This document shows positions 59,894-64,000 of a stretch of DNA of 64,000 nucleotides, one piece after another. The first letter of the stretch is position 1, and each line of letters begins with the position of its first letter. This stretch comes from Drouetiella hepatica Uher 2000/2452 (GTDB lineage Bacteria > Cyanobacteriota > Cyanobacteriia > Elainellales > Elainellaceae), in assembly GCA_019359505.1 (NCBI GenBank), contig JAHHHD010000020.1:44276-108275 (forward strand). Reading direction: 5' to 3'. The notes beneath the pieces were generated by a model. It ran no database searches and had not been told where the DNA came from. It was given only the letters and a program-made list of their open reading frames with translations. The translations under genes were made by a program, and so were the position numbers.

Positions 59894-61717
59894 CTATTTG
59901 TCGCCTGCAGAAGCCGTCAGCGCGGCTCGACCTGCTTCAGGAGCCTGCATCTCTGCCTTCGAGAATTGAGGGGACTGAGTGTAGATAGAGCTGAGCAGCA
60001 CATCTAAAACACCTGCCTGCCGAGCGCTATCGATCGCTTGGTGCGTGGTCAGCTCACCCACATTCAGAATCACATCATCATTTTCATCCAGAATGACACG
60101 AGTAACTGGGCGACCTAACGCGCCCTTAATCCGCTGTTCTTCGACAGTCCGAGCGCTACGCTCCTGCAAGCTTGTAGCAGTCGTCTTGATTTGTTCCCAT
60201 AGACTGCGAGCACCATCTTTGATCTGGTCGGTGCCATCGACAAGCTGAGCGCCTGTTGTCTGGGTGGTTGCATTAAAGCGACCGCTGAATTGAGCTGCTG
60301 TGCCATTTGCCCGAGCGCGGATAGCAGTTGCAGTAGACAAACCAACTGCGTTCAGCAAGTCACGCTCTGCATGGTGCAGCTTAGCTCGCTCAATCACAAT
60401 ATCAGTCACAATTTGACCCGGAGCAGCAACAATTAAGCCGCTGCGAGTCCGAACAATTTGCTGCACTCGACGCCCCTTAGCCTGCTCAACAACGTAACCA
60501 GCTGCCGCACTATCGGCTCTTAGAGCGAGATGTTCGTGTAGACGACCGCCCGCTGCGCGATAGAGTTCATCTAGTAGACCCGACTGCTCAGCATATGCGG
60601 CTGCTGCGGGAGTGATTTCTTGACCGCCTAAAACCAGCACTACGCCATTTGTAGCTGCCACTGTCCACTGAGAAATTTTACCGATCGCAAATTCTTTTTG
60701 CTCAGTTGGGCTAATCACGGCTTTGGTGAAAGCAATGGTTGTGTCTTGACGCACTTCTTGAAACCTGTTGCCCGCTCGATCGGCAATCCCCTGGATCTTC
60801 ACACCTGCGTCTTGTGCTCCTGCTTGAAGTCGTTCAGTAGCACGCTGCCGCACATCGCCCCCTGCTGCCTGATAGAGTAGATCGAGTGCGCCTTTCTCCT
60901 CAGCCCATTCAGCGTTTAGTAGCGTAATGGACTGCCCAGCTCGGACAATAACCGTGCCGTCGGTTGCTGTGACTGTGTCCTGAGCCGTTCTACCGATCGC
61001 AAACGCCTTTTGCTCTGCTGGGTCAATGATCAAATTGGTTGCAGAAACCATAGCGCTACGTCCTGCCTCCTGGAGTTTGTAGCCCGTCTCTTGAGCAGCT
61101 CCCTGAATTTTCTCACCTGCTGTCAGCGCTGCGGACTGTACCTTCTCACCCGCTGTCAGCGCTGCGGACTGCACTTTCTCACCCGCCGTCTGCATGGCTC
61201 CCTTAATGCCACCTATCTGTTCTTCCATCAGGTCTGCTACTTCAGAAGGGACAAAGGCAACATCTTCGCCGATTTTTAGCGTGTGAGGAGCAGGTACATA
61301 GGATCGTCCAGAATACGCATCTGCAAACAGTCCTCCAGATACCTCATAGCCATCAATGACACCTGCATGTTCGTCAAAGTAAAGGTCAATCATCTTACCC
61401 AAATCACGACCATCTGTTGTCATGATGTGAGTGCCCTTGAGGACATTGTTGCGATCGAGAATTCGCTTCACTTCGGGAAGTTGGCTAACACGAACTACGG
61501 CACTCTCTGCGGGAACAATGACGGCATCTAAACCGATCGCCTGAATGCTCTGAAAGGGAATGACCTGCGCATCGCTAAACCATCCGCCTTCCTCTACCAG
61601 CAGAGCAAGAAGTTGATTGCTATCTTGGTCAAAAACCAAATCTTTAACGCGGCAAAAGCTTTCACCTTTATCGTATGCTACAACTGCTTTGCCTAGAATG
61701 TCACTTCCCTTACGCAT
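59894..61717 (-). CDS. PRC-barrel domain protein with LEA-like 11-residue repeats
   Basis: The 607-residue product has two PRC-barrel domains at residues about 1-85 and 90-165 (GKAVVAYDKGESFCRVKDLV, GRDLGKMIDLYFDEHAGVID). It then has three 11-residue repeats of TAGEKVQSAAL (about 177-209), which match the pattern of group 3 LEA proteins. Further Ala-rich helices with conserved blocks (IGRTAQDTVTATDGTVIVRA and IGKISQWTVAATNGVVLVLG) follow, repeated three times. It is probably a stress or membrane-associated structural protein. Small stress-type genes lie upstream. Confidence 0.82.
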   Translation of the reverse strand: MRKGSDILGKAVVAYDKGESFCRVKDLVFDQDSNQLLALLVEEGGWFSDAQVIPFQSIQAIGLDAVIVPAESAVVRVSQLPEVKRILDRNNVLKGTHIMTTDGRDLGKMIDLYFDEHAGVIDGYEVSGGLFADAYSGRSYVPAPHTLKIGEDVAFVPSEVADLMEEQIGGIKGAMQTAGEKVQSAALTAGEKVQSAALTAGEKIQGAAQETGYKLQEAGRSAMVSATNLIIDPAEQKAFAIGRTAQDTVTATDGTVIVRAGQSITLLNAEWAEEKGALDLLYQAAGGDVRQRATERLQAGAQDAGVKIQGIADRAGNRFQEVRQDTTIAFTKAVISPTEQKEFAIGKISQWTVAATNGVVLVLGGQEITPAAAAYAEQSGLLDELYRAAGGRLHEHLALRADSAAAGYVVEQAKGRRVQQIVRTRSGLIVAAPGQIVTDIVIERAKLHHAERDLLNAVGLSTATAIRARANGTAAQFSGRFNATTQTTGAQLVDGTDQIKDGARSLWEQIKTTATSLQERSARTVEEQRIKGALGRPVTRVILDENDDVILNVGELTTHQAIDSARQAGVLDVLLSSIYTQSPQFSKAEMQAPEAGRAALTASAGDK

Positions 61718-61771
61718 TATCCCCTAAACTCCTTGTTGGTAATAGTCTGGTATGAACAAAAAATCGTCAAA

Positions 61772-62017
61772 TTACTGAACAGCGTTGGGAGAACCGCTTG
61801 TAGTCGCGTCTGGTTGACCCTCAGCAGATGGTGAACTTGGCAGTTCTGGAGATGCACCATCAGTGATGGCAGGAACACCTACATAGTCACTACCGAATCC
61901 TGGAACCTCATTGATAACACCTGTATACTCTGCTACACCTGCTATCCCTACAGCAGCTAACAACAACAAAGCTACATATGCGCCGCCATTCGATGGCTTG
62001 CCTACTAATCTTGGCAT
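61772..62017 (-). CDS. Small single-pass membrane protein with disordered tail
   Basis: The 81-residue product has a basic start (MPRLVGKPSNGGAY), one hydrophobic helix (VALLLLAAVGIAGVAEYTGV) and a Pro/Ser-rich tail. No family is recognised. It precedes the PRC-barrel gene by 54 bases on the same strand, so it may be its operon partner. Confidence 0.68.
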   Translation of the reverse strand: MPRLVGKPSNGGAYVALLLLAAVGIAGVAEYTGVINEVPGFGSDYVGVPAITDGASPELPSSPSAEGQPDATTSGSPNAVQ

Positions 62018-62210
62018 GACTTTATTTTTCCTAACGTGATCTTTGATAAGGATTGGAATTCTGTCCTACAGCAGTTGATTCCTATTTGATTGCCCTCTCA
62101 GATTATTGAAACTTAATATTCGATCGTTCTTACTCTCTCTTTGGAGTGAAATAGGAGTTTACCAGCTATTGATCTGTCCTTTGGTATAGAGCTATTTAAA
62201 GTAGCAAACT

Positions 62211-62306
62211 ATAGCACTACACGCTTAGATCCAATGAGTTGTTTTTTGAGAGCTGCGCGGAGCCGCAGCTCTCAAAAAACAACTCATCCTAACTCAATTA
62301 CGTAGG
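62211..62306. repeat. Palindromic repeat, family A copy 3 (inverted)
   Basis: The arms GTTGTTTTTTGAGAGCTGCG / CGCAGCTCTCAAAAAACAAC differ from copies 1-2 at paired positions (A-T to G-C and C-G to T-A), keeping the stem intact. Flanks ACGCTTAGATCCAATGAGTT and AACTCAATTACGTAG match in reverse. Confidence 0.88.
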
Positions 62307-62316
62307 GCTGCATCTA

Positions 62317-62355
62317 CAAAAAAGCAGAGACCTAGACATTGTCCAGATCTCTGCT
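62317..62355 (-). terminator. Terminator of the CsbD-like gene
   Basis: On the minus strand AGCAGAGATCTGG... pairs with ...CTAGGTCTCTGCT and is followed by a run of six T. It lies about 80 bases after the stop codon of the CsbD-like gene. Confidence 0.75.
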
Positions 62356-62437
62356 CTGTTCTAACCAAAGTAGATTTTAATTAGCTTTCTTCTCAAGCAA
62401 AGCTACTTTGGTCGCATGAAAGTTCGCTAAAAACAAG

Positions 62438-62620
62438 CTATTTCAAAGCGTCTTTTGCAGCGTCTTTCACATCTTCAGCAGCATGACGGACTTTGGACTC
62501 AGCTTGCTTTGCCTTGCCTTCAGCTTGATCTTCGGGATCACCTGTCACGTTACCGAGTGCTTCTTGAGCTTTGCCTTCAACGTTTTTAGCAACTGCTTTT
62601 GCTCTATCTTCGATACTCAT
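62438..62620 (-). CDS. CsbD-like stress protein
   Basis: The 60-residue product starts MSIEDRAKAVAKNVEGKAQE and continues ALGNVTGDPEDQAEGKAKQA, the CsbD pattern, and is charged and Ala-rich. CsbD-like proteins are induced by general stress in many bacteria; the molecular role is unknown. GAGGT seven bases upstream supports ATG 62620, although a 5' extension of four residues is open. Confidence 0.9.
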   Translation of the reverse strand: MSIEDRAKAVAKNVEGKAQEALGNVTGDPEDQAEGKAKQAESKVRHAAEDVKDAAKDALK

Positions 62621-62735
62621 AATGTACCTCACTAATTGTTTTTAAATTCGTCGATTCACTCGATCGAATATATTAACTGTATCCATTATTGCAAAACTCT
62701 TCCTCTACCTAAAGAGCGATCGTCAAAAATCATAC

Positions 62736-62836
62736 CAATTTGAATTGGAACCGCGACAGATCCCGGTACGGGCTTGGCATTGCCAAGCCCCTTCTGAGGT
62801 TCGATGTGCCCACAAATTCGTTTAAATCAGTATCAT
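62736..62836. repeat. Dispersed repeat, family D copy 3
   Basis: Same orientation as 29441-29546, with the central palindrome GGGCTTGGCATTGCCAAGCCC and the end AAATTCGTTTAAATCAGTAT. It sits upstream of the CsbD-like gene. Confidence 0.9.
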
Positions 62837-62868
62837 CTACTATCAAACCTTAAAACATACAAACTAGC

Positions 62869-62904
62869 CGTAAGCTAAATCCAACCATCTAGCTTACGGC
62901 TCTT
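62869..62904. terminator. Hairpin after the acidic hypothetical gene
   Basis: AGCCGTAAGCTA pairs fully with TAGCTTACGGCT around a 12-base loop. There is only a weak T-rich tail, so termination is likely but not certain. Confidence 0.65.
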
Positions 62905-62954
62905 TAATTTACGGTTTAAAGGTCTCTAATTGTTCTTAAGCTTAGTTCTTAAGC

Positions 62955-63314
62955 TTAGATGACTCCAGGTCCCTTACCACGCTGGTCGCCGTCAGCAGTT
63001 AGTTTGCCTGTTTCATCATTCTCGTTCACCTCTGCCATTTCTTGAGCGCGTTCTGCCGCTAGAGCCTCTTCCTGTGCCCGCAAATCACCTGGCACCTCGT
63101 AGTACATTTCTGGCTCAACCGCGTAGTTGTTCACCAGCCCTTCTTTGTCTACCGTGTATCCGCCCGTAGTATCAATGTCTCCTGCTGCCTTATCCGCTTC
63201 ATCCTGCTCAGGCACTTGCTTATAGAGATCCCCTTCGCGCTCAATTCTTGCCGCAGTCTCAGCAGGAACGATGCCACGATCGTAGGTATCTGGCGTGATA
63301 TCTTGATTGCTCAT
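62955..63314 (-). CDS. Acidic hydrophilic hypothetical protein
   Basis: The 119-residue product starts MSNQDITPDTYDRGIVPAET and is rich in Glu/Asp and polar residues, with no membrane or enzyme motif. AAGGAT lies eight bases before the ATG. It lies in the same run of minus-strand stress-type genes. No family is recognised. Confidence 0.7.
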   Translation of the reverse strand: MSNQDITPDTYDRGIVPAETAARIEREGDLYKQVPEQDEADKAAGDIDTTGGYTVDKEGLVNNYAVEPEMYYEVPGDLRAQEEALAAERAQEMAEVNENDETGKLTADGDQRGKGPGVI

Positions 63315-63464
63315 AATCTTATCCTTCATTTGTGAAAAATTGACTATGACCAGTATCCATAAGAGTCGATAAAATTTCCTCTATCTAGAGAGTGACGATC
63401 GCCTCCACAGTTCTCTCTTCTGTTCCTCCGATAGGGATAGGCAAACAGGTTACATTCTCGCTGA

Positions 63465-63725
63465 TTAACCTTCCCACTCTTCAAGTGCCAGTTCTTCCAC
63501 AACGGCGATCGAAGTATTCTTGGCAGATGGGGAACCGGGAGCAAGCTGAAGCGTGTAGTTCCATCCCAATCCCAGCTTGTCTGCCCATGAAGAATTGGAG
63601 GACACAAACTGAATCCCCACGATTTGTCCCCAATCTTGTTCAAACTGAACTTGCTGAAAAAATTTAAACCTAGGTTGAGGAACACCTCTAGGCAGCTCGA
63701 TTGTGATGTAATTTTGCTCACTCAT
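63465..63725 (-). CDS. Small hypothetical protein
   Basis: The 86-residue product starts MSEQNYITIELPRGVPQPRF and continues with RFKFFQQVQFEQDWGQIVGI, suggesting a beta-rich protein. It looks like a member of a small cyanobacterial family, but I cannot name it. The start at 63725 is the only sensible ATG. Confidence 0.65.
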   Translation of the reverse strand: MSEQNYITIELPRGVPQPRFKFFQQVQFEQDWGQIVGIQFVSSNSSWADKLGLGWNYTLQLAPGSPSAKNTSIAVVEELALEEWEG

Positions 63726-63907
63726 AGCGCTGTTTTATGACCGACAATCTTAGTGTCGCGCCTCAGGCTCATTTCTCACGCATCCCAAAACACTTTTCAG
63801 AGCGATATTTCAGAGAACATTCCCATCTAACATGGCTCACTAGCTTCCTGAGCTAGCTTTCCGGGGCAGATTCCTAGTAGGCTGAGGCGTAAGTTGACAT
63901 ACTATTT

Positions 63908-64000
63908 TTAGACACTGAGAACCTTCCCTTTGTACGTCCACCGAAATGGTTTCGCCATCGTCTTGTTGAAGTAATCGATGAACTGAAAAATACGTTCTTT
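63908..64000 (-). CDS. IS630-family transposase, C-terminal end, cut by the right edge
   Basis: The last 30 codons before TAA (63908-63910) read ...RIFQFIDYFNKTMAKPFRWT then YKGKVLSV, the standard C-terminus of IS630/DDE_3 transposases. The remainder, including the catalytic Asp/Glu, lies beyond the window. The 200 bases to the left hold no gene and should include the end of the element. Confidence 0.88.
   Translation of the reverse strand, partial: KERIFQFIDYFNKTMAKPFRWTYKGKVLSV

Overview
The window is a chromosomal segment from a phycoerythrin-making cyanobacterium, probably filamentous. Three things point there. The HIP1 octamer GCGATCGC is scattered through nearly every gene. Photosynthesis genes are present (psb28, a Tab2-like factor, a plant-type class II aldolase, cyanophycinase). 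A full phycoerythrin linker and lyase operon, cpeCDESTR, lies at 55.2-59.3 kb. The species cannot be named from the sequence alone.

Layout. 0-4 kb: the start of a prolyl oligopeptidase, a CHAP-domain protein whose start codon lies inside a palindromic repeat, and two wrecked transposase genes (IS5-like and IS701-like). 4-11.4 kb: housekeeping genes (Tab2-like, PmbA/TldD-like, pterin dehydratase, NagZ-like glycosidase, rbfA, Ycf33-like, a P-loop ATPase). 11.7-17.3 kb: a REC-GGDEF diguanylate cyclase and a very large hybrid histidine kinase. 17.6-22.5 kb: a Cas4-like nuclease, a ferredoxin-metallo-beta-lactamase fusion and an FdhF/YdeP-like molybdoenzyme. 22.6-27.4 kb: a co-directional cluster of two-component pair, RTX protein, acidic lipoprotein, PKHD-type Fe(II) dioxygenase and an internally duplicated membrane protein, plausibly one metal- or iron-linked system. 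28-42.6 kb: asnS, a trypsin-nuclease fusion, moaB, psb28 between two inverted repeat copies, a beta-helix/SLH/dead-amidase protein, a CHAD protein, fructose-bisphosphate aldolase, cyanophycinase and a GH15/phosphorylase-kinase-like protein.

42.7-49.1 kb is an accessory island. It has a Uma2 fragment, an 84-bp tandem repeat, a TIR-HTH-WD40 gene with AT-rich base use, a hicB antitoxin broken by a 7-bp duplication, an XRE regulator with two matching operators, and a toxin-antitoxin pair whose toxin carries an in-frame stop. Gene remnants follow between an alcohol dehydrogenase and an AraC regulator. 50-54.7 kb: VanY-like and M41-like peptidases, an acetyltransferase and an RTX protein. 55.2-59.3 kb: cpeCDESTR, preceded by a clear promoter and a near-perfect inverted RcaC-type L box, which suggests light-colour control. 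59.4-63.7 kb: a TMEM14 protein and probable stress proteins (PRC-barrel/LEA-like, CsbD). The right edge holds the tail of an IS630-type transposase.

Several families of short palindromic repeats (about 50-150 bp) occupy the intergenic spaces. Their stems vary between copies but stay complementary.
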